64,000 nt of DNA from Hymenolepis diminuta (taxonomy: Eukaryota; Platyhelminthes; Cestoda; Cyclophyllidea; Hymenolepididae): positions 1,707,097 to 1,771,096 of the forward strand of contig CAADRB010000002.1 of NCBI GenBank assembly GCA_900708905.1, in the 5' to 3' direction. Shown here piece after piece: positions 1-27,500 of the stretch (position 1 is the stretch's first letter; each line of letters begins with the position of its first letter). The notes under the pieces are model-generated. The model saw only the letters and a program-made list of their open reading frames with translations. It had not been told where the DNA came from and did no database searches. Both the position numbers and the translations under genes were made by a program.

Positions 1-412
1 CGTCATTTTTGCTGTACATGAAAAGTAATTTGCCCAGCTGGAGGTGAGTTCTTGCCTCAAAATTGACGGGCAATTTGTGGACAAGAATGGCCTTGAGGCA
101 ATGTATGGCAAGTCGAATATTTGGCGGACTGGATTTACGGAAGAATTCGGCTAGACCAAGGAGGCAAAGATAGCTGGTACGAACCTGATCAGGAGAGGAG
201 GGTTGTGATTCTGAATTGGAAGAAGGGTTAATAATTGTCACTCCAGATGGAGAAATTCTTGACCTCATCATGACTTGAGATTGTATTGATGGGTAGGAAA
301 CCGTTTGAGGTGGAACAGTTCGTTGTTGAGCAGTGCTTGACGAATTAGGGGCTGGTGGCCAGTTGCTTTGAGAAGAGACAGGAGGCCCATTACCGCTATT
401 TACTGGATACAT
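1..412 (-). CDS. MAU2: MAU2 cohesin-loading factor, first coding exon (partial)
   Basis: This is the N-terminal 137 codons of MAU2 (SCC4), which partners NIPBL/SCC2 to load cohesin onto chromatin in the nucleus. The frame is open from an ATG at 412-410 to the window edge. A low-complexity Ser/Pro/Gln leader of about 85 residues comes first. It is followed by a stretch that closely tracks the start of animal MAU2: SYLCLLGLAEFF, then SSPPNIRLAIHCLKA, then EARTHLQLGKLL, the first TPR-like helices. The leader is longer and different from vertebrate MAU2, where it is Ala-rich. An acceptor-like TTTAG (AG at 424-423, minus strand) lies 10 nt before the ATG, so a 5' UTR intron or a trans-splice site is likely. 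The gene continues leftward outside the window. It is divergent from PAK across about 1.6 kb. The identification is firm; the exon's downstream end is not visible. Confidence 0.88.
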   Translation of the reverse strand, partial: MYPVNSGNGPPVSSQSNWPPAPNSSSTAQQRTVPPQTVSYPSIQSQVMMRSRISPSGVTIINPSSNSESQPSSPDQVRTSYLCLLGLAEFFRKSSPPNIRLAIHCLKAILVHKLPVNFEARTHLQLGKLLFMYSKND

Positions 413-422
413 AACTGATTCA

Positions 423-2026
423 CTAAACAGACTTTAATAAAAAGATGAAATGTTAATAAGGTCGCAAAACATTTTGGTTAGTGAGATCTAACTCACGGAT
501 TATATTTACTAAATAAATAAGAAAGTAACTCAACATACTACACAATTATATTAAAAAACATCGTATCAAATGTACTCAAACAATACCCAGCTGCCAAATA
601 AACCGCACTATTAACTAATAATACAAACAAAATCATTCCGATTCAAGAATAGTATCCCTATAGATTGTAAAGAAAATAGAAAAGAACTTAATGCCAAAAA
701 TTTAAACAAAAATCATTTACCATTAAGACGAAAAATAAAAGCGCGTTGGTAATATATATGTTTTTGAACATATTTCGCATTTAGTCAAGTTCACGTCCTT
801 GCTCAATAACCTAATCTGTAGGGCAAAGGTTGTTCAAGAATTCATGTCATTTACTTCAAATAAATTTTACACTCAAAATATTTAACGGATAAGTAGGTTG
901 TTTTATCATTCCGCTGAAAATCTCTAACTTTTAAAAGTGTGCTTAGTCAATCCAGCTTACTGGTTTATAACGCTTGTGTGACATCGGGCACGATAACCTA
1001 AAGAACAAAATTTTATGCTATTATTATCAAATAAAATATTAAGCTATTTACTTGGCAATTCACACAACCTCAATGGGAAGAACTAGAGATCTCCTCTCTC
1101 GTGCTATTGAATTTTAAAGTCACTGTGTAACGTAGGGCGTGACAGTAGAGGAAAACATTTCAGCATAACCAGTCTTGCAGCCGAATGTTATGATATCGGC
1201 TTGGAGAAGTTGAAGAAGAATAAATAAATTTTGAATATTTTGATAAACTCTATAAACAAAGTCTTACTAATATAATTGCGAGAGTCACAAATGATTGTAA
1301 AAATTAAGCTACATTGGGTCGCTAAAACCACTCGATATTGGTAATGTCGACTGCACTTGATTAAATATATTGCATAAATATATTAATCGATTAACAAAAA
1401 TATATCTAAAAATTGAAGTCTTGCGGCTACCATTTTATTTGTATTGATATTATAATCTCATAACAACATAACAGATGTCAATTGATGGCTGGCGATTTGA
1501 ATCGATGATAATTCATATACTTTCAATAACAGAATCTCATTCAAGAGATTCAGATGCGCTAAAGAATCACCATGGAAAGACATCCACGACTGATGCCGCT
1601 TAAATAAATGTTTGTGAATTACTTGAAGGTTTGTCATATAAACCAGATGAAGATGAATATCGGATTCAGAATAATTTCAATCAAAATAACGGCTGAAAAT
1701 ATAAGTCCAGAAAAAATATGAGCAAACTTTAAAATGAAAATAAAAAAGCCATTACGATTATATCATTTAAAGTATTTTTTATAAATCTCAAAAACTGTTT
1801 TTTGCTAAATAGTACTCGAATTCTAATCTGCACTTACGCAACTTTGGTTTACTTTTTTGTTGATATATAATTTACAGTTTGATACTGAATAAATGTTAAA
1901 ACATCGGCTTCGTTTCACTTTATTATGTGTAATAACTAAGAACTTTTCTATTCAGCCAGACTTACTGAGGTCAGATTATATTTAATTCGCCTACAATAAC
2001 GCCGCACATTCAAATCGCTCTTTTTC
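423..2026. other. Divergent intergenic spacer MAU2/PAK
   Basis: About 1.6 kb of AT-rich DNA lies between the two divergent starts. It must hold the promoters and any 5' UTR exons of MAU2 (minus) and PAK (plus). I found no open frame with family resemblance, no repeat copy and no recognisable core promoter motif. A pyrimidine-rich acceptor-like sequence closes it on the PAK side (AG at 2027-2028). Confidence 0.5.
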
Positions 2027-2040
2027 AGTGTTCGGATATA

Positions 2041-15427
<13,387 letters not shown>

Positions 15428-15860
15428 AGTATAGCACCCAAACTGACGACTTTATTTTTACTACCCTCTCTCGTCCCTTCTTAATACACACACACACACA
15501 CACCCATTTCCAGTGTATGGGCTTCGATTTTCATATGCCTTCCTTTCTGGCGAATACAGTTTAATGAGCTGTACTGTGCTGTGTTCTGCGCTGCGCTGCA
15601 TGCACAAACCGGCCAACGAATTATCTCCTTACTCTAACTCCTTTGTGTACCCCTGTGCTTCCGTTATTTCATCTCGCCGTCTCTTTTATAAAATATGCAA
15701 CTCATCTTACCTCTCTACTAACATAAAGTGATTGAACCGTATGCGCGAGCGCTTTTATTTACTCTCTTTTGACTAAAGACTAACTACTCTCTTCTATACA
15801 TCTCTTTCTGCTTTGACTTTTTTTTCATACTACGACTTTAATAAAGCGCTTGCGTGAAGA
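15428..15860 (+). other. PAK 3' UTR with (CA)n and poly(A) signal
   Basis: The stretch follows the PAK stop and is pyrimidine-rich. It contains a short CA microsatellite at 15486-15503. An AATAAA hexamer at 15840-15845 is the best candidate poly(A) signal, giving a 3' UTR of about 0.43 kb. No downstream GT-rich element was tested. Confidence 0.5.
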
Positions 15861-15949
15861 GATATAAGGAAAGTGTATTATTTGTAATGGAGTCCTTTCT
15901 CATTATGAATGCAGGAAAGGTATAAAAGAGAAGAAATAAGAATGACAAT

Positions 15950-16205
15950 AGATAGGTACGAAAATCGTTCAGTGTTCTAGTTTGGCTAACCGCACGACAT
16001 GTTTGGCGAGTGATGTTCGCGTTAAGGATTGGTTGGCAGCGGTGATTGGCTGCCGTCGGTGTTAGTGCGCGCGTACCTGAAGGTGCGTCGTGTGTGTGCG
16101 GTCGTGCATGCGTTGCGATTTCGGGCGATGACGCATCGTTGTTTTTGATGAATGACGAAGCATTTTCGTCGTATACGCCCATGAAAGCGGGAGTTGTGAG
16201 CAAAA
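15950..16205. other. GC- and CpG-rich patch downstream of PAK
   Basis: Within AT-rich surroundings this quarter kilobase is strikingly rich in CG dinucleotides (for example GTGCGCGCG, GGTGCGTCGTG, TTTCGGGCGATGACGC). It contains an inverted repeat GACGAA/TTCGTC near 16155. The minus strand is open for 121 codons here, but the translation is low-complexity and unlike any family I know. It could be regulatory DNA or an island of different origin. Confidence 0.35.
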
Positions 16206-19200
16206 ATAAGTGAATTATTTCCGGGGTGATTTAATGGTATTATTGGGGTATTAAATACTTCATTATTTGTTAGAATGTGCTCTCAGAATGACTATTTAGG
16301 CCATGGCGGCTGCCTCTTTTGTTGAGTTATTCCTAGATAGTATGCTATCAAGGATCCGTCAGATGTTGAAACTAATCTGAGTAAACTGGGTCACTGGGAC
16401 AAATTACTCGATCATGCGCAATAGCTTTTCAGATTTTTGGCTTAACCAAAAACTAACTCAACATGTTAGGGCGTTAGCATGAAAAAATGAGACTACGCAA
16501 TGTTTCTAAAGAAATTTCAAGGCAGGAACCTTACAGTGCTTTTGTAAAGCGTCTTCTTGCTCAAAAGGCAAATAGTAAATTGATTTTTATAAAATTTAAC
16601 ATTAGAGGGACACGCATAATGGGAGATTTTATTTGAAATTCGATGTGTAGTTATTTCTTAAATCACTCGAACGTCCATCAGGAAACCTGTAGTCTTGGGT
16701 TTTCCATGGTAGCATTCAGCTAAGAATGTAATTCTGTAGTGATCCATCACTATCTTTATACTCAAACTGCTGGATTTCGAAATTAATAGTGTTTGGTTAA
16801 CTTGGACCCTTCTTTGAAAATTTAGATGTCAGATGATCTTTGTAGATAGTTACTATTCAATCATCCTCTACATTCTCTGTTTAAGCTACCCGCTAATCTT
16901 AAATGGACTTATTAAATTAGCATCATTTTTAGAAGTCAAATAGAGATTTAGTTAATCTTTCTGCAAATGGCTGGCATTTTCTGCTAGATGGTTCAGATGA
17001 GTTCGCATTACTAATTAGAAATGCTCGGCTTTCTTCATTGATCCCCTCTCAGCTAAAAATAAAAGTTAATTGAACTCAGACAGGAATCGGGGGCTATCAT
17101 ATGCCGTCAGGGATAGTCAGCGCGAACAGTCCTATAGTTGATTTCCTTTCTACTAATTTAGTAATATGTGAGTATTGATTAGCTGGTTTCAAATAGCTCA
17201 AATTGGAAAATTTATGCAGTTTAATAGTCAGTTAGATTTCAATATATAATTGAAATCTAATAGGTTAAATTTTGCTTCTTCAAACAAAACTGTCCAATAT
17301 TTTACGATATATAATAGAGGTGATGAAACGCTTTATTAAAGGATGGATGATGTTGGCCATGTTCCAAAGTTCACCTCTCCATCGCAGATTCATGCTTTTA
17401 GCATTATTCATTCGGTGTGGCCTCTGGCCACTACATCAGGTGGCGGCTTCGAATCTCATGTTATGTGAAAAGACTCAGTGGTCTACCGAGTGACAGTCAT
17501 TTGTTAGATTTGAAACACTACAATGTCAAGATAACGTCCTGTATGATACTGTCTCCTATTGTAATCTAATTGGCGTTCGCAACGTGTGAGTAGAACATCT
17601 ACTTGTACTTCTAGATCGAATCATCTCGATGTAATCTACTCTAAGATAGTTAATAATAGGATCTGATTAATCATACCTCACATGCTCTCAATTTTTACAT
17701 ACGGGATGGATGCCACTACTGGATCATCTGAGCTTACACAGCTCCCAATGTATGCTTTGTTTTTGCTATTAGATGATTTAGAACCGATTGGTGAAGTTTG
17801 TGTGGTTTTAAATGGTCGTTCTTAAAAAGTTGTGACGTCCAGTGCAACTTTCCGCTCAATAATCTTCTAAATAAGCTCCGATTATCTCAGTAACTGAAGC
17901 TTAGAAAAATTTTTCATTTTCATAACCTCCAAAATCATCCTATCCTTCAAATAAAGTGTCATATTTAAAAATATATACTTCTTTGTCCAAATAACATTGT
18001 TACTGCTTTCCTTAACTCCTCGTTTTGATAATAATAAGAAAGATTATCTAATTCTATTATACTTGAGTGATTAAGATAAGAATTTAAAGAAGGTTTGCAA
18101 AATCAAGTAACTGAAAAATCTCCATTTAATTAGTTACAAACCCAGTCGCCCGGTTTTTGTACATATAGAACATTACGACAGGTAGCCTAAGATTGACACG
18201 TTTTAAGTGGCCTGTCTGAATCCTCGTCTGAGTGTGCCCCTGATGTCGAAATTCAGCCCAGGAATTTGCATTTTAAGATAGTATTTTCATCATAACTTGA
18301 CATGCTTTTTCCGCTTTCCCAGCGCAATTTCAATTGACCATGCTTTCATATTTCATTTTGAACCTTCGTGTAATTAAAATATCTAGACCATTCATGTCAC
18401 CCCATTAAAAATTGAATTCCTTTTCACTACTACGGTAGAGCTATTAGGGTATCAAGGAGATATAGGTCCGACGATATAAATTTTAAATAGCCTTTCATTA
18501 AACTAATAAAACATATTAAACATCTAAATCTCTGTGTGAGAGTTACGTATATTACGTCACATGATTTTGACCTAATTTATGCTAAAAAGAATGCAACGGT
18601 TCAATGTATCCACTCCAGTCCTACCACATATTTTCAAATGAACTGTGTAAGTATAAGGAAACAAATCTTTCCCCATTTTATTCTACTCTATGATATTTTA
18701 TTCTTTATATTTGAATAGCAATTAAAAGGCAGTACTTGCTTGGATGATGTTGTATTTTCTGAAAGCTCTTCATAATGAAATGATCTTTGTGACACAACTA
18801 TCGCCAACACACTCGACCAACAAAAGTTTGAAACTTAGCGGCTCACATTGGATTATCAAAAGGCAGGGAAAAAATAGATCATACTTGAATCTCAAGATAA
18901 ACAAGCTTGTTGGTATCATCACTATCTCAGGTCAACTGGAAAAAGAATCTTAAGTAGCCTTCATAAAGTAGAAATTTTGGAAGCGAGATCTCTAATTGTG
19001 AGCTCATCCTCCTCCATGATTTCATGTCTTTAAATTTAAATAACCTCGATGAATGACTGACATGCCTGAAAACTTCTTTAGTCTTGCGTTTAACCTACTC
19101 AAGAGATACAGATGGTCAAGCTCACATTTGAGCCAGTAAAATCATTCCATAGAAATATGCTCAACAGAAGAATCGTACTGGTATTATCCCTGTTTAAGCA

Positions 19201-19654
19201 CTCTAATATGCTACCCATCAATTACATTAATGAATTTTTATCAATTGAAAGTTTCTATCCCAACATGATGCCAAATGAAATATCAAATGATTTGTGAGTG
19301 TGATATTGGGTTGCATCCCGTTATGACATAAAATAATTAAAACTCACGCAATGTGGTATCGAAATTATGGGTCCTAATGCAGCAACAGGGAATGAAACGA
19401 TTTGAGATATAGCAATCCAAAAACAGTGAAATCATTGATCCGTTTTAATTCTCACGGTTTTTCTAATATGATCAAATGCCTCATTTTTTAAACTTCAGAA
19501 TCAAGGTGTTTTCGCTTCAATAATTTGATTATAATTGTAATTAAACTTATAAAAATGATAATCCTAACAATGAACTGATTATTTTCATAAATCTATTGCA
19601 GATATGACAATATTCTACCCCTTTTTTGAGGTTATAAGGAGTTTGATTAGTATC

Positions 19655-19800
19655 AGTGGCCTAGTTGTAATATGCTTGCATCATACATTTTGGGTCCACA
19701 CCTTTCGGAGCACACTGGGATGATCAATCCTGTAGTTTTATGCTATCACAATAAAGGAGGTGATGGAATGCGGTTATCTCGCCAGAGAAGGGAGATACCT
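19655..19800 (+). repeat. tRNA-derived SINE-like copy, diverged
   Basis: A head-like TATCAGTGGCCTAGTTG is followed, after about 30 nt, by GGGTCCACACC. A family-like tail GGAGGTGATGGAATGCGG comes next and ends in CTCGCCAGAGAAGG. The match to the consensus is weaker than for the 10.75-kb copy. Confidence 0.35.
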
Positions 19801-22800
19801 ATCTTTTCAAAATAGATACTTAAAAGAAACCTTTCTTGTAAGTGTTTGATAATATTAATTGAAGTGCAATGCACTACTGCTCCTTCCTTTGCTATATATG
19901 TTCTCTCTGTCGTCTTCATCATACACTGCCACCCAACATTTAGTATAATTGCAGGTTTTTCATGTAAAGTGATATTCCTTAGAAATAATTTTTAGTCATG
20001 TTCTGCATTGTATGTGTACGTTGGAATGAATACGATTTATCTTCACTACGATTACAAATTTTCCAGCACTCGAAGATGCTACCCATCTTCGAGATCTTAG
20101 AAACAAATTTATGGATTTCAAGTCCTATAAAAGTTTTTTCATCTTATAAATTGTCGGCGATTAGCTAGATGGAAGTGATTATTTTTCATAAATAAACTGG
20201 TGAGCAGTGATTTTCGACCACTAATAATAATTTGCCAAATCAACTTCTATTATTGCCCTAATTGAAAGACGGCTTCTCCATTCGGTCCAAGGCCACAGTT
20301 TCCAGGGTACTTAGAGTTTGTTTAAAGCAATGTCTAATTCTAATTAGTTTTTTGCAGCAAATTTGAGAACCTATTTAAGAAACCCACTAATAAGCTGAAT
20401 TTCAATGCTGATTACCACTTAGATCCTGAGGAACACAAGGAAGGTACTTCGGAATTAATACAGTAGGGTCTCTGACATCGGATACTAGAAGTCAAAAAGG
20501 TATTTATAGATCTGATAACCCTGCCAAAAATTTCGACCTACTGATGACTTCTCTGGTGCCTAATATACAATGCACATGGCAGTCTCATAACTTGGTGAAT
20601 AATATGATGAATTCACACGAGTAAAATAATAAATAAATAATAGTAAATAATATGAGTATAAATAATAAATATCTGTTTCTAGAGCCAAGCAAGATGTAGA
20701 AATATTGATTAGACGAACCAAACTTGATTGAAGACAAAGCGTTTTATCTGTAAATGTGACTACATTTTTCTTTTCCGACTTTACAGCTTTTCATATATTT
20801 TTATTATTTTCCCAGAGAATATACTGATTGGCAAGAAATGTCGGAAAGCACCTTTTCCCAATTTAATTTCCGTTTTCTTACTTATAGGGCCACGGAGGAC
20901 ATGGTTATAAACTCTATTGTTAATTGCTGTAATTTCATGAAAGATCAGGCTATAAGGGCAGGAAAAGACGGCGGGATTTTCACGTGATATTCATCTATTT
21001 ATCATGCAAACGATTACATTACATAATATTAATCTTTCGCTTGGCTAAAGCTTACTTATTAGAATTTGAACAAACGTGGTACAACGCCAATGGAACACGA
21101 GTCCAGAGAATTAAATAGCAATGGGAATATACTGGAAATCGAAATAACAAACAGTAATGGGACTGTCAATGGGAATGACTATTATCCTGTGTGACACTCA
21201 GGAATGTATTAACGGCCCTACACACAAAGGCTGGCAGACAGTCACTTACAATCGGGCAGTCATACAGACAGATAAACACAAAGGAAGTCAGGCAAGGTTT
21301 TTATATCCTACGTGAGTAGTGAATAGAACTAGAAGCCAATAGTGGATATGGAAGGAAATTAATATGTTTGGATGATTGGACAGTAAACAAATAGGAAATA
21401 GGAAAAGGTACATAACTTATAAGTATAGAAAAATTACATGCATGATTGGTATTGTAGAATGGAGTACTGTGTAATGGAATTTCAAGTGTAAGAATACAGT
21501 ACACATAATACGAATATATGCGATGGGGTAACCGGGTCATGAAATTAATATGAATAAGCTTGAGAAAAACGAGATCAATTTTGTAAAAAATTATTGGCAT
21601 TAAATCACTACATGGTCTTAGACTGATCAATGAAATGAACTATGACTGCAGTCACTCAGAACCAGGAGGAAGGTAGATGATTTCTCTTCGTCCTACTATT
21701 AAGCAAGCATCCCATTCAGCCGATAGTATAACAATAAGAAGACCCCATTCCAGAGTACGATAATCGAAACTCCAGTTTTCGAGAATTTTATGAATTATGT
21801 TTAAGATATCGAAAATAATTTTATTTTTTCTATTAAATTTTCACCCTCTTCATACTTTCGATTAGGTAGCCAATTAATGACAAAAATAAAATCTGTCGAT
21901 ATGCGGAAAAGATGGAACAATTCAGTTATTCCATATATGGGAGTCGTGATTCCAACTTCGTAGGTGGAATTGATACTACGGCACATTTACGCTCTTCAAC
22001 TCAAGAAACAGTGGGAGAAAGAGTACAATTAAAAAACATAATTTTCTAGATGGGTGTTTTTATAAGGATGAGAACTTGTCATCGAAATATTCGACATTCC
22101 GTGGGGCGACGAAGAATAGCTTCCTTCCCATCCACCTATCTTTTTAGTGAAATGTCAATTACAATTTTTCCGTTTACTCAGCCGACAGACTACCTGCAAA
22201 ATCTACAATTGGAAAATATGTGAGCCAACTATGGAAAATATACTCTTTTTCCCTGAAAATTTGTTGGCTTCTAAGGTGGAAATTGAGATTATAATGAAGT
22301 CAACGCATGTTTCAATCCACTATTCCTTGTTTTGAACAATTCAGGATAAACAAGGCGCATTTATTAAATCAAATCAAGCAAACAAAGCTAGTGCTGGAAT
22401 AACCGATCTACTACGTCTAAAAATCCCCACGGGTTAGCTTAAAACTCAGTATTTGCTTAGAGAATATCCTTAAAATTAACAAATTGGCGAATTCAAATGA
22501 TCTACTTGTTGATGCTTATTAAGATTACCAAAGATAAAGATGGTCAACTTCCAGAATGTCATCCGCAACTTTTGCATTAAATGCTATGGCAATCTATCTT
22601 CTTGAGATCATTAGAAATTTTTAGACGGATTACCTTAGCACACCCAAAAATAGCAAAAGACTGGCGCATGATCTTTAGCAAGAGTGCAAACTCCATCAAG
22701 GAGATTCCTCTATTCTCTCCACAAAATTAAGGCCTTAGAGTTATGCATCAGATCGACTAAATTGTACATCATACAATGACTCCTAAGTCCGTGAACAGCG

Positions 22801-24370
22801 TAAATGGCTACAAAGTGACACACAAGGGAGACAAAACCAGTTCCTCTAAGCACACAGTCCCTTTACACACAATTTCACTTTCAAGCATGCAGTTTAGACG
22901 TGTAACTCACCTCTCCTTCCTAAAATCCACTTTCTTTCCTCACTCCTTCCTCTATGATTGTCTAATACGCCATTCGTCCATCTCAATTCTCGTACTTCTG
23001 TGTTGTGAGGGTTGTTGTTACATCCTGTTAGCCTTCAAGAACATTCGAATTTAAAGGAGATATCTCTAAGCCCAACTCAGTCATATTATAAAAGTGGCTT
23101 TACTTGGATCGAAATTAATAATTATTTATTTAACAATTTTCACTTTGGGAAGTCAACTGAGGTTGGTTATCGGTAAATCTAATAAATGATGAAAGAAAGG
23201 ATATTGGAAAGATGATTAGGGTAAAGTCGAGGTATCAAAGCGTCTTACTTCAGTTGCTTTTTAGGATTTCGGTTGTTCAACATTTACTTAATGGGTAATT
23301 CGTGTTCAAAAGTTCGAGGTGCACTATTCGTCCCCTTGATTACTGGCCAAATTATTGTCTACCATTTCCAGTGCTTATTGACCGGTTGCTTGATTTTGAT
23401 GATCGGTTGTGTCATTTCTATTCATCTACTTTCTCCAAAAAAATGAAAAGCAGCTTATCATACAGGATTTTAATGTAACGGAGCCGAGATAGCTAAAAAT
23501 TCTAACTTGTCTTTATAAGTTGACAAATTTTTCCGCTCTGATTAATACTTCGCGCTTCATTCATGCATATTATTGCAATCATTTAAAACCTGTTATTTAT
23601 AAATCTTTGTTTATGATCCTAAAAGCAAGGATTTTTGGTGTAATTCCAGCTTCAGACTGTATGTGTAACCTTGCGTCAGACTAAGAGTTGTTCAATATTA
23701 GATATGAGAGAGCCAACAAAAAATTTGATCTATTACCGTAAAATTGGTGAACTGCGTAGATTATTACGTCAACTGGGAGTCGATTGGTTTTAGTTTTCTT
23801 TTAGCAAAACAAATAATCCATGGAATTATTTCTCACTATTGACTAGAAATACTACTTTTAGATTAATGTAAGTAGTAATATCATTTATGATATTCCGGGA
23901 TTTTTTTTGCGAATTTCAATAGGATTTTAGTATTATTTTTTAAATGAATTTAAGGCATCTCTCTTTTTAACATTACTTTGGGGTAATTCCATCAGTAAAT
24001 CAACCTTCCTAATGTTGAAACATGTTATACTTATTCCAACCGTTACTTTCTCGCTAATGTAGAAAATTACTATTTTTATACCGGTGAAAAATTCTACTAG
24101 TGATGGGAAACTTGAGGACTTATTTCACTGACATTTATCACCGTCCTTCCTTTTCACTGTCACTAACGCTTATTCCCAGGTCGTGGTTTATAAATTAATT
24201 ATTACATAACCTTGGCTACTCTGTAACTTACTTGTTTACTTAATAGGAACCAGGCCAATGACCTCATAACTACGAACAGATATTTTCCAAGTTTTGCACC
24301 AGAGATTCTGTTTATTACTTTGGGTTAAAACCTGCTGACGAATAACTGAATATGATAAACAGAGATGACA

Positions 24371-24520
24371 AATACGTTTACTGAGTCAGAGGTTACAGAT
24401 TCGATATTTATTAATACATAACCAACTACAGCATGGAATGTTAATGGATATAAGAATGATCGAAGGAAAGATCTCTTAACTTAGGAGGCTCCTGAAAGTC
24501 TTCTCTTCGTCCAAAATAAG
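24371..24520 (+). repeat. tRNA-derived SINE-like copy
   Basis: It contains ACTGAGTCAGAGGTTACAG and GATTCGATATTTATTAATAC, matching the B-box part of the family consensus. The tail is degraded (AAAGATCTCTTAACTTAGG). It lies in gene-poor DNA. Confidence 0.4.
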
Positions 24521-27500
24521 TATCACAGAATATCCATTACACACGGTTCCGGAGTCTAACTGAAAATATCAAATATGTTTTGCTAATAACATAAAAAACG
24601 AGAATTTGTTCGTGTTGCCATAAATATAATGGTAAATAATCGGTTATACAATCTAAACTGACCGCTTGGGCATACTTTGACTACCTATGCTATCTACAAC
24701 TCCTATGCTTATTTGTGTCAAGACGGTCATTTCCTCTCACCGTTGTACTTTTCATGCCTTTGTGCCTATCTTGCTATCTTCCATACTCTTAATGATATTT
24801 ATATCATCTTATTCCGCCTTGTCTAATCTACAAAATGTACTTTAAAAATACTTACTTAGACTACGCTTCCCACAATTTATTCTTTTCAACCAGTAAAAAT
24901 AGTAATTGAGTCATTTTATGCTATGGTAATAAGATTAAAAATAAAAAACTACAAACTGGAGGTTTTGTCAACCTACCCTCTGTCGACTAAATTGTTTTAA
25001 CATTAGAGCACACATTTTGCAATTTTCTATTGACAAAAGGGCAAAGTTCATTGAATGAGAAGTATGATTAACAATTTTATATACAAATAATAAAAAACTC
25101 GAATGCATATTGGAGAAAATCTGGAATGTTTTTAAATTAAAATAAATATATCACCTAGCAGATCTTTACGAAAAAAAATTCTCGTACATCTAAGTGTTTG
25201 AGACCTTACCAAGTTGTGGGTATACTACAAAGTCCGGAAACCAGTCGTAGGAATCAGAAGATGGTAATGATTCAAAGGGACCTCCTCAGATGGATTCAGA
25301 GAACATCACAAACTCCCATACATAACTTAAGACCACAGATTCTAAAAAAAGAGTTTCGAACGGGTTTAGAAACTGCAAATTATTGCTTAAGTGTAATAAA
25401 ACTTCATGCGGTCTCGCATACTCATATATGTTGTTAATTAATTAGATAGCAACTTTATTAATTATTAAAAGTGCTAATCAGTCCTTAGCCACCTTGTTAA
25501 ATCGGTATAAGATTATTCCTTGGTGAAGTAAATATTTACAGTCAAAGAATGTGATTCTCATTTTCGTAGGAAAGATTGTTTTTTTTCATTTTGACCACTT
25601 GAGAATAAAACTGCCAAACATAAGAAATTATGACATTCAAATATAATATAACGTTCATAGTAAGCATTTCTATTAGAAGAATTGCTTTCGAAATGGCCCT
25701 ATAGATGAATCTCATTCCATGTTTAGCGGCTCACATTTGATCAGTGCGCATTTAAAGTGTTTGTTTCAATGGAGTACCCAAGCAGGAGGCTCTGCGTCCG
25801 AGTGAAGGATCACAACCAGTTGACCACCAGTGGTGTAGTTTCACTATCAATGAGCGAACACATACACACACACACTGCCGCTTTACGGTTACGGTGTCTC
25901 TGAAACTAGAGCCACAAATCTCGAATCGGTTAATGGCGGGAGGTGATGATTGGAGGTGGTACGAAGGTATCCATCCTTCACTTAGAATGAAATTCGGAGG
26001 ACGGGGCGGTGGGGGTTGTTGAGTGCAAACTTGGTACAGACGATATACAAGTAAATTACAGATAAATTATTAATTTAAATAATTTATTTTATTTCTCATT
26101 CTCGAAAAGAACGCACTCAGCCTTACGCAAGCATTCCCTTATAGTTTCAAAAAACTCTCGGAAGTCCATAATAGAACCTGTGGTCATGAGTTTGGGATGA
26201 AAGTTCTCAAAGGCTTTTGTATCGATGTGAGCTTTTACTACCGTAATGATTCTTTATCACCTTCGCCTTCAAATAACTGTTTTCTGAATTTCATACTTTA
26301 CTGAAAAATTGCCACGGTCTGTCTGTTTAAACGTCTGAAGATATTCATAAGGAGCCTATTTTAAATTACCTTATATTATGTAGTTTCTTAAACACTGTAT
26401 AAAGTGTGATATCCAGGCTCTCAGTGTAGGACAATATCGCGAACTCCCTTTGAGACACGATGACTTGAGTATGACTGACCTCCCCACGTAGTCAAGAGTT
26501 GCAATCGGCACAATAAAAGTGTTATGATCAGGTCAAGATGTGTCCTCTCTGGGATTTTCTGTTTTTTTTACACGTAGTTTCCAATACGTTACATAAAGCA
26601 ATGCTTGTTACTTGCGGTTCTTTAGTAAGCAGTATTCATCATAATTTCTTTCTATTTCACCTTCTGGCAAGAATAAAAGTATCTCATTTTAAACGCTTTA
26701 CAATATTCAATGTACGCCTTTGATTGCATGCGCACTTCGCTTGGTATATGCCTACGAAATCTTCCCAATCTGGTATTTATTTAAATATGACTATCGATAC
26801 TCTCAATAAACATACAATAAAGTCATCAGAGGGGTATATCAGTTTATATGGTAGCTTTGATGAAAATAAAATGAAGGATAAAATTCTGACAGGGAGAATC
26901 TTCACTTTCAATTTTGCATTTGTTATGGTGAAGAGCAAGTGAAATTAGGAGATTTTGTCTTGAAACAAAGTAGTCACATGCCTCTAGTCTTTATCCTTAA
27001 TATCTTTATGTCCTGAAATATTTTGAAAGTCTTTCTTTCAGTTAAAGCTCAACTAGGTGACTGGGTGATAAACGCACTAGAAGTTCGTTTAAATTTATTT
27101 GTGGTTTAGTAATCTCGCATTTCATTAATCTGGTCTGAGATTTGAAGACAGTGTTCCTTCTAATCGGCCGAGTCTTGAAGATTGGGAGGTGCTGTCACTC
27201 TATAGAGTTGCAAAGCTGTCAAATTGTATAAGCTAAGATAGGCCCATTCGATTTGATTGATTTGGATTTAATTTTTTTCTTAACATCCCCAATAATAGCA
27301 GTATTGTATGGACCTACATGATTCTAATATGGCGAGGCTCACTGGTGTTCAATTAAGATGAACCGTTACCGAATTATATGAATTATGTTATCAAAGTTCA
27401 CCTGACAGGATCCAAAATAAAGTTTACGGTATCCTGGACAGAGTTAATAAAATTCTTCGAACAGAACTCTTTCCTCGAGCACCTACTTGTCCTATTGTTC

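Noticed and set aside
15838..16203. 121-codon minus-strand frame in the CpG-rich patch
   Set aside because: It overlaps the likely PAK poly(A) signal, its translation is of mixed low complexity with no family resemblance, and the composition of the patch alone explains the lack of stops.
17440..17465. GGCTTCGAATCTC as the B box of a tRNA gene
   Set aside because: No matching acceptor stem, A box at the right distance or anticodon arm could be drawn around it; it is more likely a SINE fragment or chance.
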